NCBI GenBank assembly: GCA_017453085.1
Contig: JAFTKV010000154.1
Coordinates: forward strand, 1-5,778
Source: Clostridia bacterium
GTDB lineage: Bacteria; Bacillota; Clostridia; Oscillospirales; CAG-272
Reading direction: 5' to 3'
DNA: 5,778 nt
Position 1 is the first letter of the stretch. Each line of letters starts with the position of its first letter. The notes beneath the pieces were generated by a model. The model saw nothing but the letters and a program-made list of their open reading frames with translations. It had not been told where the DNA came from and ran no database searches. This document shows positions 1 to 5,413 of the stretch, in pieces. The position numbers and the translations under genes were made by a program.

Positions 1-345
1 CACGGCGAGGGCGGCACCTTCGTTGGCTATGTTCCTGAGGCCGGCGAGGAGATCGTCATCATCGAGGACGTTATCACCGCGGGCACTGCCATCCGTGAGT
101 CTATGGAAATCCTTTCCCATCTGGAGGGCACCAAGGTCATCGCTACCTTCATTATGGTAGACCGCAAGGAAAAGGGTCAGACCGAGAAGGGCGCAATGCA
201 GGAGATCGAGGAGCAGTTCGGCTTCCCCGTATACTCTGTCGTTGACGTATACGACATCATCGAGTATCTGGAAGAAGATCCTGCAAACGAAGAAAACGTC
301 ACCCGCATCAAGAACTATCTGGCTGTGAACGGAGCAAAAGCATGA
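1..345 (+). CDS. pyrE: Orotate phosphoribosyltransferase, C-terminal part (5' truncated by window)
   Basis: PyrE transfers orotate to PRPP to give orotidine 5'-monophosphate, the fifth step of de novo pyrimidine synthesis, in the cytoplasm. The frame is open from base 1 and gives 114 residues before TGA, roughly the last half of a family of about 210 residues. The visible part begins at HGEGG, the end of the mobile catalytic loop. It continues into the PRPP-binding strand-loop IIEDVITAGTA (visible residues 20-30), where adjacent acidic residues E22 and D23 precede the T-A-G-T phosphate loop. The C-terminal part resembles E. coli PyrE along its length. The stop overlaps the start of pyrB (ATGA), so the two are translationally coupled in one operon. 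The true start lies upstream of the window. The family call is firm. Confidence 0.96.
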   Translation, partial: HGEGGTFVGYVPEAGEEIVIIEDVITAGTAIRESMEILSHLEGTKVIATFIMVDRKEKGQTEKGAMQEIEEQFGFPVYSVVDVYDIIEYLEEDPANEENVTRIKNYLAVNGAKA

Positions 346-1262
346 GAAGTCTCATTGATATTATGGATCTGACGGTGGAGGAGATCGACCAGCTGGTGGC
401 CACCGCCAAGGATATTATGGTAAACCCCGACAAGTACGCCAATGCTTGCCACCGCAAGAAGCTGGCAACCCTCTTCTTCGAGCCCTCCACCCGTACCCGT
501 CTCTCCTTTGAGGCGGCCATGTACGAGCTGGGCGGTCACGTGCTGGGCTTCTCCTCGGCAGACAGCTCCTCCGCCTCCAAGGGCGAGAGCGTTGCCGACA
601 CTGTCCGTATGGTCAGCTGCTATGCGGACATCATCGCAATGCGCCATCCCAAGGAGGGCGCTCCCCGGGTTGCAATGATGAAGTCGGGCGTGCCGATCAT
701 CAACGCAGGCGACGGCGGACACAATCACCCCACCCAGACGCTGGCAGACCTTTTGACCATCAACAAGGAGAAGGGAAGATTCGACCACCTCACCGTAGGT
801 CTGTGCGGCGATTTGAAGTTCGGCCGTACCGTGCACTCCCTCATCAGCGCAATGAGCCGTTATCCCGGCGTGAAGTTTGTGCTGATCTCTCCCGCCGAGC
901 TGAAGGTGCCCGAATACATCATCGAGGACGTGCTGATCCCCTCCGGATGCGAGTATGTGGAGACTACCGATCTGGAAGCGGTCATGCCCGAGTTGGACGT
1001 ACTGTATATGACCCGCGTACAACAGGAACGCTTCTTCAACGAAGCCGATTACCTGCGTCTTAGAGACAGCTATATTCTGAATCCTCCCAAGCTGGTGGAT
1101 GCCAAGCGCGATCTGATCATCCTGCACCCGCTGCCCCGTGTCAACGAGATCTCGGTAGCGGTGGACGACGATCCCCGTGCGTGCTACTTCAAGCAGGCGC
1201 TCTATGCCAAGTACATCCGTATGGCGCTGATACTGAAGCTGCTGGAAATCGAGGTTAAGTAA
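342..1262 (+). CDS. pyrB: Aspartate carbamoyltransferase catalytic subunit
   Basis: PyrB condenses carbamoyl phosphate with L-aspartate to give N-carbamoyl-L-aspartate, the first committed step of pyrimidine synthesis. The 306 residues match the usual length (E. coli 310). The carbamoyl-phosphate loop FEPSTRTR is at residues 46-53, the mobile S-K-G-E loop at 79-82, RHP at 101-103, HPTQTLADLL at 129-138, and GDLKFGRTVHSL at 156-167. The aspartate-binding elements TRVQQERF (224-231) and HPLPRVNEI (262-270) are also present. The active-site residues I would expect are all visible. The start at 342 overlaps the pyrE stop by four bases and has GGAG at 331-334, seven bases upstream. The end overlaps the ATG of pyrI by one base. 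With PyrI next door, this is predicted to be the catalytic chain of a regulated class B holoenzyme rather than a free trimer. Confidence 0.98.
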   Translation: MRSLIDIMDLTVEEIDQLVATAKDIMVNPDKYANACHRKKLATLFFEPSTRTRLSFEAAMYELGGHVLGFSSADSSSASKGESVADTVRMVSCYADIIAMRHPKEGAPRVAMMKSGVPIINAGDGGHNHPTQTLADLLTINKEKGRFDHLTVGLCGDLKFGRTVHSLISAMSRYPGVKFVLISPAELKVPEYIIEDVLIPSGCEYVETTDLEAVMPELDVLYMTRVQQERFFNEADYLRLRDSYILNPPKLVDAKRDLIILHPLPRVNEISVAVDDDPRACYFKQALYAKYIRMALILKLLEIEVK

Positions 1263-1702
1263 TGGAGGGAAAGAAGCATATGATCGTAAATCCGATTGAA
1301 AACGGCGTAGTGCTGGACCACATCACCGCCGGTAAGGCGATGGATATTTATAAGGTGCTCCGTCTGGACAAGCTGGGCTGTACCGTTGCGGTGATCGTTA
1401 ACGCGCCCAGCAAAAAGATGGGTCGCAAGGACGTCTTGAAGATCTACGACGTCATTGATCTGAACTTTGACGTGCTGGGCTATCTGGATCCCGGTATCAC
1501 CGTGAGCATTATCGAAAACGGAGACGTTGTGCGCCGCATCTCCCTGGATCTGCCCGAGCAGGTGGAGGGCGTGCTCCGCTGCAAGAACCCCCGTTGCATC
1601 ACCTCCTGTGAGCAGGAGCTGCCGCAGGTCTTCAAGCTCACCGACCGCAAAAAGAAGGTCTATCGCTGCATCTACTGCGAGACCATGGCAAAGAACAAGT
1701 GA
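1262..1702 (+). CDS. pyrI: Aspartate carbamoyltransferase regulatory subunit
   Basis: PyrI binds nucleotide effectors in its N-terminal domain and docks on PyrB through a C-terminal zinc domain, giving allosteric feedback control. The N-terminal part carries the family pattern NGVVLDHI (residues 14-21), then MGRKD (53-57) and YLDPGITVSII (74-84). The zinc site is a four-cysteine set: C107 and C112 (C-x4-C) and C136 and C139 (C-x2-C). An extra cysteine at 116 lies close by. The 146-residue form begins at the ATG overlapping the pyrB stop and has GAGG at 1251-1254. A second ATG at 1280 would give 140 residues beginning MIVNPIENG. It has a stronger site (GGAGGG, 1264-1269) and matches the N-terminus I expect for clostridial PyrI better. 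The longer form is listed because of the operon overlap; either could be used. Confidence 0.95.
   Translation: MEGKKHMIVNPIENGVVLDHITAGKAMDIYKVLRLDKLGCTVAVIVNAPSKKMGRKDVLKIYDVIDLNFDVLGYLDPGITVSIIENGDVVRRISLDLPEQVEGVLRCKNPRCITSCEQELPQVFKLTDRKKKVYRCIYCETMAKNK
1264..1269 (+). promoter_or_regulatory. Strong Shine-Dalgarno inside the 5' end of pyrI
   Basis: GGAGGG lies ten bases upstream of the second in-frame ATG at 1280. It is a better match to the anti-Shine-Dalgarno sequence than the GAGG that serves the ATG at 1262, so it bears on which pyrI start is real. Confidence 0.55.
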
Positions 1703-1709
1703 GGATACG

Positions 1710-1785
1710 CCAAAGGGAACTTTTGAAAAAGTTCCCTTTGGAAACCCTCAAAACTTTTCAAAAAGCGGACAAATGCTTGTCCGCT
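1710..1785 (+). repeat. Two-hairpin intergenic repeat, copy 1 (forward)
   Basis: This copy begins eight bases after the pyrI stop. The first arm (1710-1741) is a perfect 32-base inverted repeat: 15-base arms around a central GA. A linker containing CTCAAAACTTTT (1747-1758) follows. The second arm (1764-1785) has 9-base arms AGCGGACAA and TTGTCCGCT around ATGC. The same order, linker and ACAAATGCTTGT core recur in the copy at 2846-2922, and in reverse orientation at 1809-1883. No good T tract follows the first hairpin, so it is not a textbook intrinsic terminator, although it may stabilise or end the pyr transcript. The structure is seen directly; its function is unknown. Confidence 0.85.
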
Positions 1786-1808
1786 ACGGATTGTTTGATT
1801 AAAAAAGT

Positions 1809-1883
1809 AGCCGACAAGTATTTGTCGGCTTTATCAAAAGTTCTTGAAGGGGTTTGTGGAAACTTCTTTCAAGAAGTTTCCCC
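1809..1883 (-). repeat. Two-hairpin intergenic repeat, copy 2 (reverse)
   Basis: Read on the minus strand, this is the same element as copy 1. It has a hairpin with arms GGAAACTTCTT and AAGAAGTTTCC around GA (1858-1881), then a linker with TTCAAGAACTTTT, then a hairpin AGCCGACAA / TTGTCGGCT around ATAC (1809-1830). It ends only seven bases before the Shine-Dalgarno of the downstream reductase, so much of that gene's leader is repeat. On the plus strand the 1809-1830 hairpin is followed by TTAT only, a weak terminator at best. Confidence 0.85.
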
Positions 1884-1890
1884 AAGAAAA

Positions 1891-1894
1891 GGAG
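1891..1894 (+). promoter_or_regulatory. Ribosome binding site fixing the reductase start
   Basis: GGAG, within AAAAGGAGA, lies eight bases before the ATG at 1903. The frame is open upstream to inside pyrI, but that stretch is repeat sequence. This site and the family N-terminus place the true start at 1903. Confidence 0.85.
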
Positions 1895-1902
1895 ATAAAA
1901 TT

Positions 1903-2817
1903 ATGAAACCAATCAAGATGGGCGGGATCATTCCCTCCTCCGCCGTTTCGCTGGGCTGTATGCGTATGAGCGGACTCTCCGACGAGAGAGTGGACGCCAT
2001 TATGGAGTGCGCATTTGAGCACGGCATCACTCACTTCGACCACGCCGATATTTACGGCGGCGGCAATTCCGAGCGTCTCTTTGGAGCCTATCTGAAGCGT
2101 CATCCCGAGGTACGGGACAAGATGGTGCTTCAGACCAAGTGCGGCATCCGCCCCGGAATGTACGACTTTTCCAAGGAGCACATCATCTCTGCGGTGGAGG
2201 GCAGTCTCTCCCGTCTGGGCGTAGACTACGTAGACGCGCTCCTGCTCCACCGTCCCGACACCCTGATGGAGCCCGAGGAGGTGGCAGAGGCGTTTGATCT
2301 TTTGCACTCTCAGGGCAAGGTGCGCTATTTCGGCGTATCCAACCACAACTCCATGCAGATGGAGCTACTCAAAACCGCTGTCAAGCAGCCCCTCGTTGCC
2401 AATCAGCTCCAGTTTTCGGTGACCGAGGCAGGTATGGTGACCTCCGGTATGAATGTGAATATGAAAAACGCCGAGTCTCAGGTGCACGACGGTGCGCTCT
2501 TAGAATACTGCCGCATCAACAACATCACCATTCAGACCTGGTCGCCCTTCCTGTACGGCTTCTTCGCAGGCCGATTTGTAGATAACGAAAAGTTCCCCGA
2601 GCTAAACCAAAAGCTTGCTGAGATCGGCGAGAAGCACGGCCTGTCCAAGACCGGCGTGGCCGCTGCCTGGATCCTCCGCCATCCTGCGAATATGCAGCTG
2701 ATTGCCGGTACGATGAATCCCGAGCATCTGGCTGAGATCTGCGCCGCCGCCGACGTGACCCTCACTCGCTCCGAGTGGTACGAGATCTACCGCGCCGCAG
2801 GTCACTGCCTGCCGTAA
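1903..2817 (+). CDS. Aldo/keto reductase, YdhF-like
   Basis: This is a 304-residue NAD(P)H-dependent oxidoreductase with the (alpha/beta)8 aldo/keto reductase fold, cytoplasmic, probably reducing a carbonyl group; the substrate is not known. The catalytic tetrad is visible: D46 and Y51 in FDHADIYGG, K79 in LQTKCG, and H116 in LLLHRPD. GKVRYFGVSNHN (138-149), NQLQFS (167-172) and the C-terminal cofactor segment IAGTMNPEHLAEI (267-279) are also typical. The pattern of conserved blocks and the length resemble E. coli YdhF (about 298 residues). Start 1903 is chosen for its GGAG site; the longer frame would run through repeat DNA and into pyrI. It stands alone between two repeat-filled gaps, and I see no convincing promoter of its own, so it may be read through from the pyr genes. 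A link with pyrimidine metabolism is not implied. Confidence 0.93.
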   Translation: MKPIKMGGIIPSSAVSLGCMRMSGLSDERVDAIMECAFEHGITHFDHADIYGGGNSERLFGAYLKRHPEVRDKMVLQTKCGIRPGMYDFSKEHIISAVEGSLSRLGVDYVDALLLHRPDTLMEPEEVAEAFDLLHSQGKVRYFGVSNHNSMQMELLKTAVKQPLVANQLQFSVTEAGMVTSGMNVNMKNAESQVHDGALLEYCRINNITIQTWSPFLYGFFAGRFVDNEKFPELNQKLAEIGEKHGLSKTGVAAAWILRHPANMQLIAGTMNPEHLAEICAAADVTLTRSEWYEIYRAAGHCLP

Positions 2818-2822
2818 GTTAT

Positions 2823-2922
2823 GTGGGGCTCTGCCCCACGCCCCGCAAAAGAACCTTCTTGAAAGAAGGTTCTTTTGAATCTCCAAGAACTTTTATGAAA
2901 CCGGCACAAATGCTTGTGCCGG
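2823..2922 (+). repeat. Two-hairpin intergenic repeat, copy 3, with an added 5' hairpin
   Basis: The core runs from 2846 to 2922. Its first arm (2846-2877) is again 32 bases with 15-base arms around GA. A linker with CTCCAAGAACTTTT follows, then a hairpin CCGGCACAA / TTGTGCCGG around ATGC (2901-2922). A short hairpin GTGGGGC-TCT-GCCCCAC (2823-2839) precedes it; I do not see that hairpin at the other two copies. It sits directly after the reductase stop and could serve as its 3' processing or termination signal, though no long T run is present except TTTTG at the end of the first stem. Confidence 0.85.
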
Positions 2923-2974
2923 GGTTGATCGCAGAAAACATCATAATTATTTGTGTTATCTTGCGTTTTTGTTC

Positions 2975-3003
2975 ATTACAGGTTCAAAATAGACAGATAT
3001 AAT
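2975..3003 (+). promoter_or_regulatory. Putative sigma-A promoter for the VTT-domain gene
   Basis: ATTACA (2975-2980, four of six matches to TTGACA), a 17-base spacer, and a perfect TATAAT (2998-3003). Transcription would begin near 3010, just before the AGGGAAG ribosome site at 3013-3019. This argues that the protein starts at 3028 or 3046 and not further upstream. Confidence 0.6.
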
Positions 3004-3027
3004 AATTGCATTAGGGAAGTTTTAACG

Positions 3028-3777
3028 ATGAAGGGAAGTGGCCCGATGGACGCCGAAAAGAAAAAATCGCTGAAAAATAATCTGTTGATCGTGGCAGGAC
3101 TCGTTTTGCTGGAGATCGTGATCATCATCATGGCGCTGGTCATGGATCACTACTATTCCGGCGAAAACGGGGAAGAGCTAAAGGCTACTCTTCAGGAATA
3201 TCAGCAAATGCTGTCCGGCTTCGGCTTCTGGAGCTATCCCGTGATGGTGATCGTCCAGATCCTGCAGATGCTGCTGGCACTGATCCCCGGCGGACCGCTG
3301 GCCTTCCTCTTCGGCTTTATGTTCGGCACGGTGGGCGGCGCGGTGGTAGGCACCATCGGCAACATTCTGGGCACGGCGATGATCGTCTGGGCGGTGAACC
3401 GCTTCGGCATGAAGTTCGTGAATATGTTCTGCAATTCCAAGGGATTTGAGAAGCTGACCTTCCTGCACGACCCCCACAAGCGGGATCTGCTGATCTTCAT
3501 CCTCTTCCTGATCCCCGGCACGCCCAAGGATCTGATCACCTTTTTCGCCCCCTTCACCAAGGCGAAGCCCTCGCGGATCGTGATTCTCGCCACCGTAGGC
3601 AGACTGCCTGCGCTGATCCTTTCCACCTCCATCGGCGACACGCTGGCGGCCGGTAACATCTGGGCGACCGTGATGCTGATCACCGTTACCATGCTGGTAG
3701 TTGGTGTGAGCATCTTCCTGAAGGACATCGTGATGAACCGCAAGGCCGCGGTATCGAAGGAAGAAACCGAGCAATAA
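3028..3777 (+). CDS. TVP38/TMEM64 family membrane protein (VTT domain)
   Basis: This is a polytopic inner-membrane protein of 249 residues in the VTT (formerly SNARE-associated Golgi) superfamily, which also includes DedA. Family members have been tied to lipid scrambling or flipping and membrane homeostasis; the role here is unknown. Hydrophobic segments lie at about 18-38, 67-86, 89-124, 153-163, 183-203 and 210-232. The VTT core is seen as IPGGPLAFLFGFMFG (86-100) with G-rich turns through 116, and the second half-helix motif LIPGTPKDLITFFAP (161-175). The N-terminus is lysine-rich and the C-terminus is charged. Start 3028 has AGGGAAG at 3013-3019. ATG 3046 (residue 7), with AAGGGAAG at 3031-3038, is an almost equal alternative. 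An upstream in-frame ATG at 2953 is rejected because it precedes the likely promoter. Confidence 0.88.
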   Translation: MKGSGPMDAEKKKSLKNNLLIVAGLVLLEIVIIIMALVMDHYYSGENGEELKATLQEYQQMLSGFGFWSYPVMVIVQILQMLLALIPGGPLAFLFGFMFGTVGGAVVGTIGNILGTAMIVWAVNRFGMKFVNMFCNSKGFEKLTFLHDPHKRDLLIFILFLIPGTPKDLITFFAPFTKAKPSRIVILATVGRLPALILSTSIGDTLAAGNIWATVMLITVTMLVVGVSIFLKDIVMNRKAAVSKEETEQ

Positions 3778-3808
3778 TGCCCGAGCACGATTGTTGTAAA
3801 GCGCGTGG

Positions 3809-4318
3809 ATGATAAATATGGGAGATTTGGTAAAAAGAAAGCATCCTCGGTTAGATCATTACGATTACAGTACGGCAGGCGCATATTTTGTTACTATCTG
3901 CACGCAAAATCGTCGCTGTTTGTTATCTCACGTCGTAGGGCGGGGGCTTGCTCCCGCCGCTTTGGAACTAACGGAATACGGAATAATAGCGGAAGAACAG
4001 CTATTGTTGATTGAAAACCGCTATCCTTCCGTAAAGATTGATAAATATGTAATCATGCCGAATCGCATCCATTTTTTATTGGTAATTGCCAACGAGACGG
4101 CGGGAGCAAGCCCCCGCCCTACGGTGATGGATGTAGTTTGTGCGTATAAATCCTTGACAACAAGAAAGTGCAAGGAAGTTAAACCGATTGATAAGCTGTT
4201 TCAAACATCCTTTCATGAACATATCCTTCGTGGTCGGGAGGATTATGAAGAAACGGTCAAATACATCTGCGATAATCCCATGCGTTGGCACTACGATGAA
4301 TTATATTCGGAGGAATAA
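3809..4318 (+). CDS. REP-associated tyrosine transposase-like protein (RAYT, Y1/IS200-like), HUH motif altered
   Basis: RAYTs are single-copy relatives of IS200/IS605 TnpA. They nick single-stranded DNA with a Y1 tyrosine and are linked to spread of REP palindromes. This 169-residue protein shows the family N-terminus RKHPRLDHYDYS with YFVTICTQNR (residues 10-35), LTEYG (54-58), KIDKYVIMPN (76-85), SFHEHI (134-139) and VKYICDNPMRW (150-160); Y152 is the likely nucleophile. The metal-binding HUH motif, normally MPNHIH, reads MPNRIH: H86 is replaced by arginine (CGC), so activity is doubtful. Two in-frame stretches, VVGRGLAPAA (42-51) and TAGASPRPT (97-105), are encoded by exact inverted copies of a palindrome. 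The gene looks more AT-rich than its neighbours outside those copies. No clear ribosome site precedes 3809; ATG 3818 is an alternative. Confidence 0.85.
   Translation: MINMGDLVKRKHPRLDHYDYSTAGAYFVTICTQNRRCLLSHVVGRGLAPAALELTEYGIIAEEQLLLIENRYPSVKIDKYVIMPNRIHFLLVIANETAGASPRPTVMDVVCAYKSLTTRKCKEVKPIDKLFQTSFHEHILRGREDYEETVKYICDNPMRWHYDELYSEE
3934..3959 (+). repeat. REP-like palindrome inside the RAYT gene, copy 1
   Basis: This 26-base unit has GTAG at its foot (3935-3938) followed by an imperfect palindrome (3939-3958: nine pairs around TT, one of them G-T). That layout, a GTAG tetranucleotide plus hairpin, is the known form of REP elements recognised by RAYTs. It is read in frame as V-G-R-G-L-A-P-A. 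The exact reverse complement lies at 4098-4123. Confidence 0.8.
4098..4123 (-). repeat. REP-like palindrome inside the RAYT gene, copy 2 (inverted)
   Basis: Exact 26-base reverse complement of 3934-3959, with its GTAG foot on the minus strand at 4122-4119. It is read in frame on the plus strand as A-G-A-S-P-R-P-T. The two copies enclose 138 bases and could pair as the arms of a long stem. Confidence 0.8.
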
Positions 4319-4400
4319 GGGTGGCTTTTCTCGTTGCGTTTGTACCACAAATGCGAAGCTTGCAGTAAAAGTCACTGATCAAATGGAATATGACAACTAA

Positions 4401-4431
4401 CCCCGATAGGCTAAATAAAAGCCTATCGGGG
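4401..4431 (+). terminator. Intrinsic terminator between convergent genes
   Basis: A perfect 12-base stem CCCCGATAGGCT / AGCCTATCGGGG with a 7-base A-rich loop, followed on the plus strand by TATTTACGTCTTT. It lies between the RAYT gene (ends 4318) and the convergent regulator (ends 4475). The T tract is broken, so efficiency is uncertain; on the minus strand it is followed only by TTAGTTG. It may work in both directions. Confidence 0.75.
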
Positions 4432-4474
4432 TATTTACGTCTTTATGAGTAGTTGCCTTTGGTCATTTTTCTGT

Positions 4475-5332
4475 CTACATTGCCGAATACTGCGCCGATC
4501 GGTAGACCGAGGGGGTGCAGTTTTTCATTTTCTTAAACACCCGATTGTAGTAGGAGACCGAGGAGAAGCCCACCTCCAGCGAGATGTCCAGAATGCTCAT
4601 GGAGGTGTTCTGCAAAAGCTCCTCCGATTTGGCGATGCGCACGTAGTTGAGGTATTCGGAAAAGCCGTGCCCCGTGATCCGCTTGAACAGGCGGCAGAAA
4701 TAGGTGGGGTTCAGTCCCAGCACGTCGCCGACCTCCTCCAGCGACAGCTCCTGCTTGCCGTAGCAGCGGTCAATATATTCCAATGCAGGCAGCAGCTTCT
4801 GCACCGATTGATCGTCGGGCTGGGTAACGCCGGTCAGATATCCGCCCCGCTCCAGCCAGCCGATGAGATAGTACAGACCGGCCAAGATGAACTTGCCGGC
4901 ACCCTCCTTGCGGGCGACGTACTCCGTCCAGATGTTCTTGATGGCGGTGACCACCGTTTCGTCGTCGATCAGATGAGCAGACTGTCCGCCGGTACGGGCG
5001 AATTGGTAGAGCGGCTGCGCATAGGTGCGACTGCTGCGGTTGCCCGGCTCGAAATCGTCGGGAATGAACTGAAAGAGGATATAGGCGCAATCCTCGCTTT
5101 CCGCTTCGGTCCAGTGGGGAACGCGGGAATCTATGAAGATCACCTGTCCGGCAGATGCAATGAGGGGATCGCCGTCTATGTAGCAGCCCAGCTTGCCACC
5201 GGTTACCAGAAGCAGCTCGATCTCGTCGTGATAGTGAATATCACAAATCTTGTCGGTGTTACCGACGGGGTTCGTATAAGAAAGAAATGCGTGAATATCC
5301 GCCAGATTGCGGCGGACCCGTTCGTTGTGCAT
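4475..5332 (-). CDS. AraC family transcriptional regulator with N-terminal cupin domain
   Basis: A 285-residue DNA-binding regulator. The N-terminal half is a cupin-like sensing domain: HYHDEIE at residues 33-39 gives the H-x-H and E pattern, followed by GGKLGCYIDGD (45-55) and the PHW strand (72-74). The C-terminal half is an AraC/XylS double helix-turn-helix. The first, about 198-220, contains LEEVGDVLGLNPTYFCRLFK. The second, about 245-268, contains ILDISLEVGF, and the signature ends in FKKMKNCTPSVYR (266-278). The length is typical for sugar-responsive members. The start at 5332 has AGGTG (5344-5340), seven bases upstream. It is divergent from a Gfo/Idh/MocA oxidoreductase, its likely target, and has a consensus promoter in the shared region. 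The ligand is not known; the neighbour suggests a sugar or cyclitol derivative. Confidence 0.94.
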   Translation of the reverse strand: MHNERVRRNLADIHAFLSYTNPVGNTDKICDIHYHDEIELLLVTGGKLGCYIDGDPLIASAGQVIFIDSRVPHWTEAESEDCAYILFQFIPDDFEPGNRSSRTYAQPLYQFARTGGQSAHLIDDETVVTAIKNIWTEYVARKEGAGKFILAGLYYLIGWLERGGYLTGVTQPDDQSVQKLLPALEYIDRCYGKQELSLEEVGDVLGLNPTYFCRLFKRITGHGFSEYLNYVRIAKSEELLQNTSMSILDISLEVGFSSVSYYNRVFKKMKNCTPSVYRSAQYSAM

Positions 5333-5348
5333 GATTCGTCACCTAAAA

Positions 5349-5378
5349 GTCAATATTGTTCAAGCGGTGGTCAATATT
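5349..5378 (+). promoter_or_regulatory. Putative AraC-type operator: two direct GTCAATATT boxes 21 bp apart
   Basis: GTCAATATT occurs at 5349-5357 and 5370-5378, same orientation, start to start exactly 21 bp (two helical turns). AraC-family regulators often bind such paired half-sites, the nearer one close to the -35. Relative to the TATAAT at 5407 (start near 5419) the boxes centre near -66 and -45. Assignment to the adjacent regulator is inference. Confidence 0.55.
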
Positions 5379-5406
5379 ATGGTAGAGCCCCCGTGTCTGT
5401 TTGCGC

Positions 5407-5412
5407 TATAAT
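5407..5412 (+). promoter_or_regulatory. Putative -10 of an activator-dependent promoter for the oxidoreductase
   Basis: A perfect TATAAT with no good -35 at 17-18 bases upstream (TAGAGC). The missing -35 combined with upstream paired boxes suggests that an activator is needed. The resulting leader would be about 60 bases. A second candidate -10 is TATAAA at 5447-5452. Confidence 0.45.
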
Positions 5413-5413
5413 A

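Noticed and set aside
315..1127. Minus-strand open frame of 270 codons opposite pyrB
   Set aside because: Antisense shadow of pyrB; the His/Gln/Gly-rich composition reflects the codon bias of the true gene.
1710..1741. Textbook rho-independent terminator for the pyr operon
   Set aside because: The stem is long and perfect but is followed by GAAACCC with no T tract, and it belongs to a repeat family.
1777..1824. Promoter for the reductase inside the repeat region (for example TTGATT 1795-1800 with TATTTG 1819-1824)
   Set aside because: The -10 matches only about three of six positions and the alternatives overlap hairpin stems; not good enough to annotate.
1699..1902. Upstream extension of the aldo/keto reductase reading frame back into pyrI
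   Set aside because: This stretch is repeat DNA with no ribosome site at its ATG-like start, and the family N-terminus begins at 1903, which has GGAG eight bases upstream.
2953..3027. Longer N-terminus for the VTT-domain protein starting at 2953
   Set aside because: The best promoter (2975-3003) lies inside this stretch, and ATG 3028 and ATG 3046 each have a purine-rich site; the extra residues do not resemble the family.
4344..4363. Degenerate fourth copy of the two-hairpin repeat (CACAAATGC ... GCTTG)
   Set aside because: Only a short similarity to the core is present; there is no pairing outer stem, linker or first hairpin.
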